From: Glandiceps talaboti
Taxonomy: Eukaryota > Hemichordata > Enteropneusta > Spengelidae
Reading direction: 5' to 3'
NCBI RefSeq assembly: GCF_964340395.1
Contig: NC_135550.1
Location: 11,143,408-11,193,407 of the forward strand
Length of the DNA stretch: 50,000 bases
This document shows positions 10,767 to 21,971 of this stretch, piece after piece (the first letter of the stretch is position 1; the number at the start of each line of letters is the position of its first letter). A model generated the notes under the pieces. It worked only from the letters and a program-made list of their open reading frames with translations. It did not search any database and was not told where the DNA came from. The translations under genes were made by a program, and so were the position numbers.

Positions 10767-13700
10767 ATGGCTGAAAGTAAAGGTAAGTACTTCCAACATT
10801 TTCGCCGGATTTACCAGATTAATCTGTTTCAATTAATTGGTATATTGATAGTGATTCTTCTTGGGAAGACAGACGGGTAGATCGAAGTGCATCCACGTAT
10901 TCGGGGTGTTTATTTACAAGGAAACTTACAGCTCGCTAGCTCGGGGCATCCCTCCATAACGTAAACGATATACATGATTTATTTTATCAAACCGAAATTT
11001 GCCCGCTGTTGTTGCATGTAAATCGTTATACCAACAGTTTTATTCTTGAAGAAACAGCCTACAATACAGATCGTGCCTGGTGTATCAGCCATACAGTAGA
11101 TTTTACTCGAGAGATTACAGACGTACACTGACTGAAGAATGTGCCAGTCTTGGAATAGAATATGATATGATCACATTCCACGATAGTCCTGCTTGCATAC
11201 GGAGGAATTCGGGACTCGATTCTGACAATTGTCCTTAGAGTCAAGTCAGTAATACAGACTCGTACACCGTCATGTAAGCAGGACTAGGTGTTTAGAGTCA
11301 AGTCAGTAATACAGACTCGTACACCGTCATGTAAGCAGGACTAATTCCACGAGTGTTTTCTTTCTGTTGTTTAAATTAAAAGTGAAAACGTGACATATAC
11401 ATCCTTAGTTGGCTTTCATCTGTACTGAAAAAAGAATTGTATATATAGTACACGTTATTTCCGACTCGTGGTGTATTAGGTTTTAAATCAATTTAAACTT
11501 GTTACTCCCTGTGTGATGGTTGTTTCCATGCACTCCCCACGTTGGGAGCAAAATGTCAAGGACATTAGTCATTACACAATGTACAATCTTGAATGTACAG
11601 CTACATTTTATGAAAACATTGACTTCACATTGTATATAGATATAGTATGGCAATAGTGAAATATTGTAGATGTCCTGGAATCCATGCCCATATAAGGTCT
11701 AACAGATAAAACCCTTTAAAATCAATAAAGGTGAAGAACACAATTTTCGAATTGCCAACATAACATGTAACAGCAAGCAAACCACCTTGATTCGTATGTA
11801 CCCTGGAAGTATGTTATTGCAAAGGATTATGCTCACTTATGATATTTAGTTTAACACAATTCAATGGCGCTATCGTTTGAGTCACTGGTAATGATGGCAC
11901 TATATACATGTAATGGTATAAAGTACATGTAGGTAATTGGATAGTTTCATCATATGATGTTCATAGAATTTAGAAAATGAATCACTGCATCATGTAAATT
12001 GTAATTCTATCTTGCAGATATGTCAGCGTGGATAAAGTTCTTTACTGGGGCTGGAATACCACCAGGACCAGCATCTACATATGCAGTCACATTTATCGAC
12101 AATAGAATCAAAAGATCCATGCTGATAGATCTGTCCAAAGAATATCTGAAAGATATGGGGATATCAGTCATGGGAGATATTATCAGTATATTGAAACATG
12201 GCAAGAGTGTTCATGCCAGGGTAAGTTATAGAATTATATGATGCAACCACATGACGTGTGAATGTAAGTGTGGCATACATGTACTTGAGGTATTTGCATG
12301 AGTGCTTGCAGTGTTCTCTGTGGCCGTACTTCACAAGTGTAACCAGATAAATTGCAGTACAAAACACTGCAAGCATGAGTGCAAATACTCCTGAGTAAAC
12401 ACACTGGAACTCATGTGACATGGGGTTCTGTTATTATTACTTATGTTTATCGTAAATGGCAATTTTCCATAAAAATTACTGTGATCACATGTGTTGTGTT
12501 GGACGAACGATTGTGCCATCATCTACATATCATTTGCATGGAGGTATGCAATATAATGTTTTCGACAGTGCACTGTAGTTCAAATACCACTGGTATGCAC
12601 ATGCACCAGTGTAAATAATCTCTGTTACATATATTGCTTTTGGATTAGTCCAAAGGCTTGGATACCTGGCTTGTTGCTCACTAGACTGTTGAGCCAGATA
12701 GGCAAATCTTTCGACTACATTTGGATCCCCTCATTCTTTTTATCGTGAAACTTGTATATTGTATCACTATCTGTTTCATTTATTCAAAACATTGCCATGA
12801 TATTGAAAATGCAAATGTTTTCATTGAATACGTTATAATTACAACATTTTGTACATGGATTGGAAAGGCTGCCTGGGCCACTGTTCAAAGTGTCCACATA
12901 ACAAGATATGCAAAATCATGGAACAAAAAAAGAAACAATCTGCACTGTGTTAAACCTCAGATATCATTATGAGTTTCTGTCTTTTTTTTTTTTTTTTTTT
13001 TTTTAAAATTTCTCTGTCTTTAAAAAACGTCATACACATGTACACTATATAAATCATGTCTCAAGTTGGCCAAGTTCAATATTAGCAAGTACAAGCTTTA
13101 TAGTTATAATTTGAATTTTGATATTTCAATATTACAGGAAGAAAGGGAAAAGCCTGCCCTATCTGCACTCCCTTCAACACCAGATGGCAAGGTTGAAATA
13201 AAAAGACAAACGACACGTATGTATTATTTGTATATGTTAATTGTGAATATTATCGTAGTATCCAACATTCTGCCATGATTTGAAAATCAATATCTGTGTT
13301 TGTGTTAAGTAAACTGTGTGTTTATTGGGTTTTAGAACTTCAAAGAATTTTTGTTTACATTGTAAGTAAACTCACACACCTGTTGAAGTGTGTTATTGGT
13401 TTACGGTTCATCATAAAATACTACTCCGGCAATTGAGGTTTTGGTTTGCTAAGATTGACACAGGCTATCATTCAATGTGGTAGTTTTCACACAAGTGGGT
13501 TATGATAGTGCCACTGTTGTGCAAATTTAATTACCCTGTGATCAAGATCGTGTAAACATAAGGGAAATCATCAAAACTGTACATTAATTGGAAGATCACA
13601 GATATCATCAGAAATGACACCCTACTGTGAGGACACTTTAAACCAATGTCCATTCAATAGCTTACATGTCACAACAATAGTTTTAGTTTGTGTCTATCTT

Positions 13701-16700
13701 TGTAAACTGAGATTTCGATTGCCAGAGTAGTATGTCAGTAAGAGGTCCCTGATAAAATTGTGGGAGTAGCTTGGTAAATATATGTATCTGTACATGTATT
13801 TGTTGTCATAAACACTGGTATATACCTCACATCACATTTAAATCTGGAATTGTTTTGCTTTGGAGCATTTCGCATGTTAAGTGTTGGTGTTAGTGTTTTT
13901 AAAATTTGTGTGGTTAATTTGGTTGTAGCTGGGAGTCGTATGTTGGAACATTATTTGCGTAAGGAAGGTATAGATATTGAGCCAGAGCCAACAGTAAAAG
14001 TAACAACAGAAATGGCAGCTAGACTTGGAGCAGTGCCTAAAACAGGTGAGCTATGTGAATCTCAAGAATCAAGCTATATCATCAGCTCACTATCATGTTC
14101 ATAGCTGCAATATCAAAGTAAATTCATGCATTTGGCAGTTTATGGCTTGTAGTGACTGTGTACATGTATATAGGCTTGGGCTGATTCAGCGTGTATATGG
14201 TGTACATGTATCATTGTATATTGCCAAATGCTTTTGGGTGACCTCTGCTATAAAGTTGTATGATGATGTGTCACCCAAGCTGTCACCTTCAAAATGATTG
14301 GCGAATAACCGGTATCAATTACTGTCTGGTTTCACATTACTTTTATCTAAGGGTCTAAGTCAGCACTGGATATCTCACAAATTAAACAAGTTGAAGTGAA
14401 ACCTATCAAGAAAGCTAGAAAGATCAGCCCAGAACCAGATGTACAGCAGAAAGGTAGGTAGTATAAATTTATGTATTTGTACACATATGATTTATAAAAA
14501 ATGTCAAAGTGACAAAGAAGCGTTTATAGTCACTTGCCTGTACAACATTGGAGTAAATGATTTCATCAGCAAAGAGCAGTTTAACATTGTTTTGCCCTTC
14601 TAGAGAAAAAGCAAAGCATCAACTGCTGACATTGTTCTTGCCACCCAGGCCACCATGCTTGGCAGGTTCCTGCCATGCTTCAAAAGTGTTCTACCTACCA
14701 TCCTTGAGCTTTAGTAATCTTTGAATGACAAAATCATAATAATACTTTCACTTGAAGAGAAATGGCTGAGCCCAGTGGCCATATGTGTATGTGTTAAATA
14801 TAAACATGTCTGAGTACTAAAAAACTACTATCAGTATGTTTCAGTGTTGAAAATTGACAATTATGCAAATCACTATGCCATCCATGTGTGTAAATCATTA
14901 TGTAAATCATTATGCAATAGACCATATCAGACTGCAAACAGGAAAGTGAGAATACAGCGTCCTTGCTCAAATTACGGGTATCATCACCTCATATGTGTCC
15001 CTTGGTATTCTGTAGAAGTGTAAATTAGGGATGTTGTTCGCATTGTTCTGACATTGAGGAAAGCAGCAGTGCTCTATGATTAACCAAATAGCCTATACCA
15101 TGTATATCCCCTGAGGTACACATAGACGGGAAGTAAAGTGCCGCCATGGCAACCATCCTTGCAATCTATCCTGGGCAGAACACTGGTTAAATTCCATAAT
15201 GTCAATTTCATCTATGTCTAAAATCATCCAATACAGTCTGAAAGATTTTGTAAATACTACTAACATTCATCCATTTCCTAAATCTTCATTCAGCTCAGAA
15301 AGAGAGTGATGCTAAGAAATCAGTCTTTGCTAGATTGGGAGGAGGTAAACTTGCTGGTGGAAATCTTGCCACTACTGGAGGCAATAGTAGCAAAGGAGTG
15401 AAACGTGGTGCAAGTGATACTCAGGTTACAGTAACTGGACTTGATAAAGACATGGTAAGTTCTGTGTACAGTTATTTCAACATTCTGGTGTTTGAAGATG
15501 TCATTCATGATAGTTTAACATTTCTTCATATTGTCATGCATAGAATTGACTAAATACTGAGTTTAGTCATTTGTGATAACCCACTATACCGTGTGGTTTA
15601 CTTGGTTACCATGCAACTGTCATGTGACTGGGATTGCCCAATCAGGTTCAACTTACATGTATGACATGCTAGCATCTTCTCTCTCTAGTCTCTTGCTATA
15701 ATGGATGTCCAATCATGCTGACCAAAGACATCTGAGCAGTGAGGAAATTGCCTCACATCAACTCATTCGACTAAGATCTTAAGCCCACACCTTTGGTGAA
15801 GGTTCAACAAGACTGAAATTCTTGTAGGACTGCTCTTTGGTACAGATCACGAACCTATTCTTTTGTCTGAAAACTTGGCATTGGTGGCTGGTGTATTTCG
15901 CGACAATATCTCAAATCGTATAATAACTCTAAAGTTACATGTCGTGTAGATTGAAGTGAAAACAGAGCTCTCACCTCAGCTAACAAGGATGACCATTACA
16001 TGTAGTTATAATGTATAAACAACTTACATAGACAGATTTCACCCAAAGATGTAGGATCCTTGATTATTGATGTGATTTTATCTGTGAGCAGCTGCCTAAT
16101 CAGTAATGATGTTGTTGATGCGTAGATAAATGAACAAAAAGATGATGCAAGGGTTCTTTCAAGCATAATCATTTTGCCACTACATGTACATGCACCTCTG
16201 AACATATGATTGAGGTGTAATGACATACATACATACATACATACATACATACATACATACATACATACATACACACACATACATACATACATAAATACAT
16301 ACATACATACATACATACACATACATACATAAATACATACATACATACATACATACATACATACATACACACATATGTACATACATACATATATACATAC
16401 ACATACATACATACATACATACATACATACATACATACATACATGCATACATACATGCTAAAGTTGTTCTAATTCTCACGAAATTTTAATTGGCAAACCA
16501 AACCCAAAGTAGTATTGCACCATATGTTTACAGTGTTTGATAACAAAGTGTTTTATTTCATGTTTACTTTCAAGGATACCAGTTCTGTATTCAAGAGATT
16601 GGGAGATGTCAAAAGACAGAAGACAGTCTCAGTATCATCAGACGATGGTTCTGTGCTTGAGTACTGTGGAGTACTGAAACCTGGTATGGAATCCATGAAC

Positions 16701-17612
16701 CCAGGCCAGCAGACTGTAACTGTCATATTAGGCGGTGCCAAACCATCACCTTTGCAAAGTCGACTTGGAGCCAAAGTGGGAGAAAGTAAGGCTCCACCCC
16801 AGATGTCAACGACAAAGATGAGCATACTGGACAGACTAGGTCCACAGAGAAGTGGTTCTGCACCCAGGCTCGGTACACAAAAATCTGAAGCTACATCAAG
16901 TACTGGCGCACCGGTGAAAATAACAAGAACTATTTCAAATACTGAGAAAACAACTAGTATACAGGAAAGGCTGGGTCCACAAAAAGCCGAAGCTTCCTCA
17001 ACAAGTGATGTCTTCTCATCTCTGAAATCTGTGAAGAAGGCAAATCCTGCATCAGGAATAAACATCAAGGACAGACTGGGTGCTAAAAACGCTGAAACTG
17101 TAACGATGAAAAAACTTACTATAAAGAAAGGTACTGGAGTAGTCAAACGTTTGGGAACCCAGACAAAGAGTACAGCTGTAGCGCAACAACAAAGTACAGC
17201 TACAAAAAAGACTGGACTTCTTGTACAGCTATCAAAGAAACAAGCTGTGAGGAAAGAAATAACGAGGAAAGAAAAAAATCCTGGTGCTGTTCTAGGTAGA
17301 CTTGGCCTGCCAATTTATCAAACAGAGACTAGTACAGTAACAGCAATATTAACCAAACCTAAGTTGTCAAGTGTTAGGGATAGGTTAGGGACCCAAAAGG
17401 CTGAAGTAACGTCAACAACTCCAACTACCACAAAGGTAATAGCAAAGAAAGTAGCAGGCAAGAAGATAGTAAGAATGGGTGGTATACAACCATCTACTAA
17501 AGTCTCTAGTATAACCATCGCAGCCCACGTAGGAAGTCTACGACAAGCGTCTGCTGGCAAGGCAACCAGCAGTTCTGGTGTCTTCAGCAGATTGGGAGCT
17601 AAATCTTCATAA
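10767..17612 (+). CDS. C19orf47: C19orf47 homologue: SAM domain plus RLG-repeat tail (7 exons, 571 aa)
   Basis: Exons are 10767-10782, 12018-12220, 13138-13216, 13929-14045, 14352-14453, 15294-15454 and 16575-17612. All junctions are GT-AG and the frame is kept to the TAA at 17610-17612. Residues about 7-73 form the SAM domain of the C19orf47 family (WIKFF-GAGIPPGPA, then FIDNRI, then MGDIISILKH). The remainder is low-complexity Ser/Thr/Lys/Gln sequence. It carries the family's SVLEYCGVLKPG box and a recurrent short motif, hydrophobic-x-x-RLG. RLG occurs once in exon 4, once in exon 6 (VFARLG) and ten times in exon 7, the last as VFSRLGAK near the C terminus. The vertebrate protein as I recall it has only about four such motifs. 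Vertebrate C19orf47 is poorly characterised and probably nuclear; the SAM domain suggests self-association. Exon 1 codes only five residues. Intron 6 holds a large (TACA)n repeat. Confidence 0.9.
11235..11343. repeat. Recent 57-bp tandem duplication
   Basis: A segment starting TTAGAGTCAAGTCAGTAATA and ending GTAAGCAGGACTA occurs twice, beginning at 11235 and 11292. I see no difference over about 51 bases. It lies in intron 1 of the C19orf47-like gene. The identity implies a very recent event or an assembly artefact. Confidence 0.9.
12246..12424. mobile_element. Fold-back hairpin element H
   Basis: The left arm (about 12246-12320) and right arm (about 12358-12424) are inverted copies sharing ATTTGCA-GAGTGCTTGCAGTGTT-type sequence, with a short loop between. 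It lies just 3' of exon 2 of the C19orf47-like gene. It has no coding capacity and is most likely a small palindromic MITE. Confidence 0.55.
13418..13733. mobile_element. Element E2, MITE with ~45-bp terminal inverted repeats
   Basis: The left end ATACTACTCCGGCAATTGAG pairs with the right end CGATTGCCAGAGTAGTAT. The arms continue into GTTTGCTAAGATTGACACA and its inverted counterpart. The 316-bp element lies in intron 3 of the C19orf47-like gene. It shares terminal and internal sequence with E1 (4905-5366), but has one terminal unit per end instead of four. Confidence 0.7.
16225..16456. repeat. (TACA)n microsatellite
   Basis: About 230 bp of TACA units with scattered ACAC, TAAA and TATG variants, ending about 120 bp before exon 7 of the C19orf47-like gene. 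Met/Cys/Tyr/Val frames reading through it are artefacts. Confidence 0.95.
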
Positions 17613-17970
17613 CATTGGTTACAATTTGTTGTTTGTACATTCTAATCAAGAACAGTGCAAATGTTTTTCTGAAATAATTTTTAGTCGAGAAGCATGAAAT
17701 GACATCTTTTTTTAAGACTTTTAAAGAAAATGAAATTTGATAGATATGTCACATGTTAGGGATATGCAATGTCTTGAAATGGAAAGCTTCAAGGAACAAG
17801 CAAGTGTGTTGTTGATTCCATGGCAGTCTTTCTCAGGGCATTGGAGGGACAATAGACAATGACTTTAATACTTACTTTACTTTCATCCATACAAAGGGGG
17901 AATATTACAAGCGAAATTTACATCCAAAGTTTATTCTCTTTTTAAACTTTCCTTGCATGTATTTTTTGCA

Positions 17971-18481
17971 TTAACCCAATCTGATTAAAATCCAATGTAG
18001 TGAACTTGGCGCGATTTCTTTATTTAGCTCTTACGTTTATTGTCGTTTGTTCTGTGAGTGCCTGATACCTATATCTGACACAATACCATAGGTGTTCTCG
18101 GACTGATCTCGTACCTATCTATAGCAAACCAGAATCCGTCTTACAATATAACATTTGATGTTCAATAGTGAAAGGAAGATAACCATCAAATAATAATGAT
18201 AATATCATTGTCTGCGCTCTGTGGTGCTCAAGCACTTTTCAAACAGAGCACTCTGAAGTACTGTACCCATATGTTTCGGCGCATTACGTGTTTCATTCGT
18301 TGAGTAATCACACTCGGCACTCTCATTTGGCTCGAGGACACCAATGTTATTGTGTCAGATGTAGGTAGAGGTAACTCACAGAACAAAAAAAGAACAAACA
18401 ACAATAAACATAAGGCTAAGAGCTAAATAAAGAAATCACGCCGAGTTCACTACATTTGATTTTAATCAGATTGGCATTTAA
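17971..18481. mobile_element. Element C, 511-bp palindromic MITE with TTAA ends
   Basis: The left arm begins at TTAACCCAATCTGATTAAAA. The right arm ends with the inverted TTTTAATCAGATTGG and TTAA (18478-18481). The arms match over at least 100 bp, through AGAAATC and AGCTAAATAAAG, and extend with gaps into a CTGACACAATA region. The element could fold into one long hairpin. No coding capacity. Confidence 0.7.
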
Positions 18482-18545
18482 CCCTACTTGGATAATGACC
18501 CAACCATTTTTTTTTGTATTTTACTCCCACATTTAGTATTGATTC

Positions 18546-18879
18546 TTAAAAGTGGCACAAGCTGAGTTTATAAGCTATTGACTCAAGTGAAAATATACAC
18601 CACATTCCTGTATAATGGTAATGTCGATGCATGTCTTCCATAACACTATGATTGTCTTCTGGCATTTTTAGAACAGTTGATTGCATAGTAAGGGTTTCCT
18701 GAATTTTTTTTTAATATGTAGGATAAATTACGTTATCAGATCGTATATCAGGTTTGATTTCAGTAAATTACAAGTGATGGTTTAGGTGTGCTTCAGTAGG
18801 TTCAATAATGTGAGTACCTTTTAAATATGCAGTAATAAGTACACTGTAACACATATAAACTCAGCTTGTGCCACTTTAA
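18546..18879. mobile_element. Element A2, TTAA-flanked MITE
   Basis: It is bounded by TTAA at 18546-18549 and 18876-18879. Terminal inverted repeats of about 25 bp, AGTGGCACAAGCTGAGTTTA and its complement, are nearly perfect. The interior is inverted relative to A1 and A3 (GATTGCATAGTAAGG reads as their complement). This is the best-preserved termini of the family in the window. Confidence 0.85.
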
Positions 18880-19500
18880 GCTATAAAAGGTTGTACAAGT
18901 TTACATAAAGATACAACCTGTAACACCGAAGTGAGGTGATGTCACTGTGTGCCACACTTATATCAAGTGTAAAAGCATACTGTCTGAGTGCTATGAACAC
19001 TATAAACAAGTGTGACACAAACTGTGACAAAGTGGAATCACAGTACTTGAGTATCACGGGTTGTAGTGTTATTGAACCTATTTGAGTGGATTGTATCGCA
19101 AATCTTCATACTACCAAAGTCTGCTCCTTATTCTATGTCTTTTTAGAACTGAAGGATTTTACGTAATTATTTTGGTCAGTGTTGTTACAAATACCTATCC
19201 TATGCTAATTCCATTCCTTTGTTTTAATATTCTTTGTATTTATGCATTATATATTGGGTTTCAGTCAGTGGTATTTTGCCATGTGATCCTAATTTTACAT
19301 CCCTTCTTTTTGATGGGTAAATTTTATTGTTCCATTAGTATTTGCAAGTTTGATACACGACTCAAGCAGATGTAGATTTTTGCTCTCCAAGAGTTAATTT
19401 GTGCTGAGGCAAAGTCGGACGTCAGTGCTTATTTTGAACAAACATTTCAAGACGCCTCGAGTTGACATATATTGTTCAGTTTTATACATCTTAATGATGT

Positions 19501-19632
19501 TTAAAGGCCAGGGATTCAATCCCAGGTTCTCATCTTATCAGTAGAGCTATAAAGATTACATAGGATTATTCTTTTGTTCAGGGCCAACTTTTTTGAAGCT
19601 CTACCATATATGTTTTTCGTACGAAAAACAAC
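19501..19632. mobile_element. Element D module, inverted single copy
   Basis: It starts at TTAAAGGCC and reads as the complement of the 3815-4176 modules: AATAATCCTA, AACAAAAGA and GGCCAACTT words appear in reverse. It is a single module, whereas the 3.8-kb copy is a dimer. Confidence 0.5.
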
Positions 19633-19981
19633 AGGGTATCTACATTCACACTTATGAAGAATTAGGCAGAAAATTTAAGTGTTGAGTGATCTGGAAATAC
19701 TTGTGATGTACACATTCTTGAAAGATGTCTTCTCAGACAGTGTCGTAACGAGTCCTCAGGTTTCATGAGGATGTGAAGTACAGTACTGCATGTATTTTCC
19801 GATAGTTGTTCAGTTTGATCTATTAGCTTCGTTTTTCCTTGTATCGTCATTTGTTTTATGCATATTATCAACTTGGGTCACCTCTCCTACATGTGATCGA
19901 TTCTCATTACTAGTAACATTCAACTCACATGTACACATAGCCAGTCAAAACCAATTAACAGCAGTAAGACATTCTCAACGG

Positions 19982-20311
19982 TTAAAGGGGCACAAACTGA
20001 GTTTATACGTTTTTGGGCGAGATTTGTACTGCATATTTAAAAGTCACTACTTATTGACTGAACTCAAATCTGGTATTGTGATATAACATATAAATTATCC
20101 GATGATCGATATTATTTGTCATACATATGAAAATAATGTCAAAGAATCCATACTGCGCAATAAACTGTTCTAACAGTGCCACGAGATAATTATAATATCA
20201 TAGAAGGCATGCATAGACATTGATATAATATTCATAATAGTTTAACCAAGGTTTTATGTAAGTATTTTCACTTGAGCAAAAGGTTTATAAACTCAGCTTG
20301 TGTAACTTTAA
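19982..20311. mobile_element. Element A3, TTAA-flanked MITE
   Basis: TTAA ends at 19982 and 20308-20311 enclose inverted termini GGGGCACAAACTGAGTTTAT and ATAAACTCAGCTTGTGTAAC. The interior CAATAAACTGTTCTAACAG and AGAAGGCATGCATA match A1 in the same orientation. Confidence 0.85.
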
Positions 20312-20473
20312 ATAGAGCCCTGAACATGGTCACCTTTGAACTTTACCAGTAAAGGAAATTGTCAGATGTAGTGATGACAACCAAGACTAAAACATAAGAT
20401 GTATTAAATACAAAGAATTATTCAAGCAAAAAACAAGGGCAATAGCAAACAAATTGCCAACCACTACATCAGA

Positions 20474-20812
20474 TTAAAGTGACCATATGGATGAGGATTG
20501 GAAATTTATTTTGGATTTTTTTTATAAAGCCAATTTATCATGGCTTCCTTACTTGAAAAATCAATGTGAAACAACATATGCCAAATCCTTTGCTGTAACT
20601 CTATTACCCGGTAATTGCAAAATCATAATAAATGTCTAAAATGTTTAAATTTTTTACACATCTTTTGGTTTTTTGCAATGTATTGAGTTACAAACACAGA
20701 CTTGGTCATTATTGTTTCATATTGATTTTTCAAGTAGGAAGAATGATAAAATTGTTTCATAAATTAAAAATTCAAACTAAATACCAAATCCTCATCCAAA
20801 TAGCCACTTTAA
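20474..20812. mobile_element. Element B1, TTAA-flanked fold-back MITE
   Basis: It begins TTAAAGTGACCATATGGATG and ends with the inverted CATCCAAATAGCCACTTTAA. Arms are about 50 bp and include AATTTATTTTGGATTTTT and its complement. It is homologous to B2 (24307-24668) along its length, including the shared word GTGAAACAACATAT. Confidence 0.8.
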
Positions 20813-21603
20813 TGTATTTCCCTCATTCGGATGAAGTTTATTTGATAAACACCAACACATGAGACCAATGATTTGCAGTTATGTCGATGCCCAGTTCCCA
20901 ATGTGAGATCACTATATCAATATCAATTATGTTAATTTGCAAGATTATTTCGTGTTTATGATATTAATCTGTACTGGAATCACATGAGAAATCGAGTCTT
21001 TATATTCATATATTTATTTCAGCAGGTCTGAGCAAAGTTTTGGACACAAAATGTTTTTTATAAGATTTGGTTATACAAATATACATTTGTACTTTGAATC
21101 ATGTTCACTTTTGTTAAATCAGACCGGATCTTTCCAGAACAGAATAAAATTTCATGAAGTTTTCTTAAATGTGTCGTGAGGAATGTTAGTGTTACACATT
21201 TGAGTTGTCATCTCTGTGGTGCAGTTTTATTCAAATGTACAGGCCATAGGGAAACTGTACCTTTTACGCTGTAATCAAAATTCTGTTTAGGAATAACTTA
21301 GCGCCAACCACAAACTAGCGCAGACTTCTCTTGGCGTTACTATCCCAAGAAGCTCTCCACACCAAAGAAGCAATTACATCATAGGTCTATATCTATGGCC
21401 AATTGGATTTAGCACAACTTTCTGTGCATGCCATAGCTTTGTGTGGAGTAGTCTCTGGGCTAACCACAGACTGGAAATTGTGAATTATATTATCAATTGC
21501 CTAACCATACAGAACCCCCCCCCCCCCCCTTACACACTTATAACATTTGCAAACAAACAAGTGACCTACAGTCAAAGTATTTCTGCTGGTTTTTAACCCC
21601 CAA

Positions 21604-21637
21604 CAATGTAGTAGCCCCAGAAGGGGCTACTACATTG
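21604..21637. other. Perfect 15-bp stem hairpin
   Basis: CAATGTAGTAGCCCC, a four-base loop (AGAA), and GGGGCTACTACATTG form a perfect stem. It could be a small palindromic repeat or a structured RNA element. It is too short for a typical microRNA precursor, and I see no T-tract or flanking gene to define a function. Confidence 0.6.
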
Positions 21638-21938
21638 GGTTCCATCTGTGTGTGCATATGCCCTAATATCTCTGGCATGCACAGAGCAATTTCAACCAAA
21701 TGTGACACAATAGTAAAATGCTATTTGAGACATTTGCACGTCAATTTCACAATATGCATCATAACTTTGGAAGTGTAATAAGTAGTGACTCCATTCAAGT
21801 GATCATCCACCCATATGATCAAATAGGAGCTTTCATTTAAGACCTTGACCTTTTGACAGTCTTCAAGGTCAAAAAGCCAAATTTTGGTTATCTTCATTTC
21901 CATTTTAATCAAACATTTCAAGTGATATTTAAATCATG

Positions 21939-21971
<33 letters not shown>

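Noticed and set aside
16225-16456. Long Met-Cys-Tyr-Val open frames on the minus strand
   Set aside because: They are translations of a TACA microsatellite; the repeat has no stop codons in these frames. The same applies to the ATGT repeat at 35019-35180.
16553-17146. 197-residue minus-strand open frame
   Set aside because: It is the antisense shadow of exon 7 of the C19orf47-like gene, whose repeated motifs and splice phase identify the true frame.
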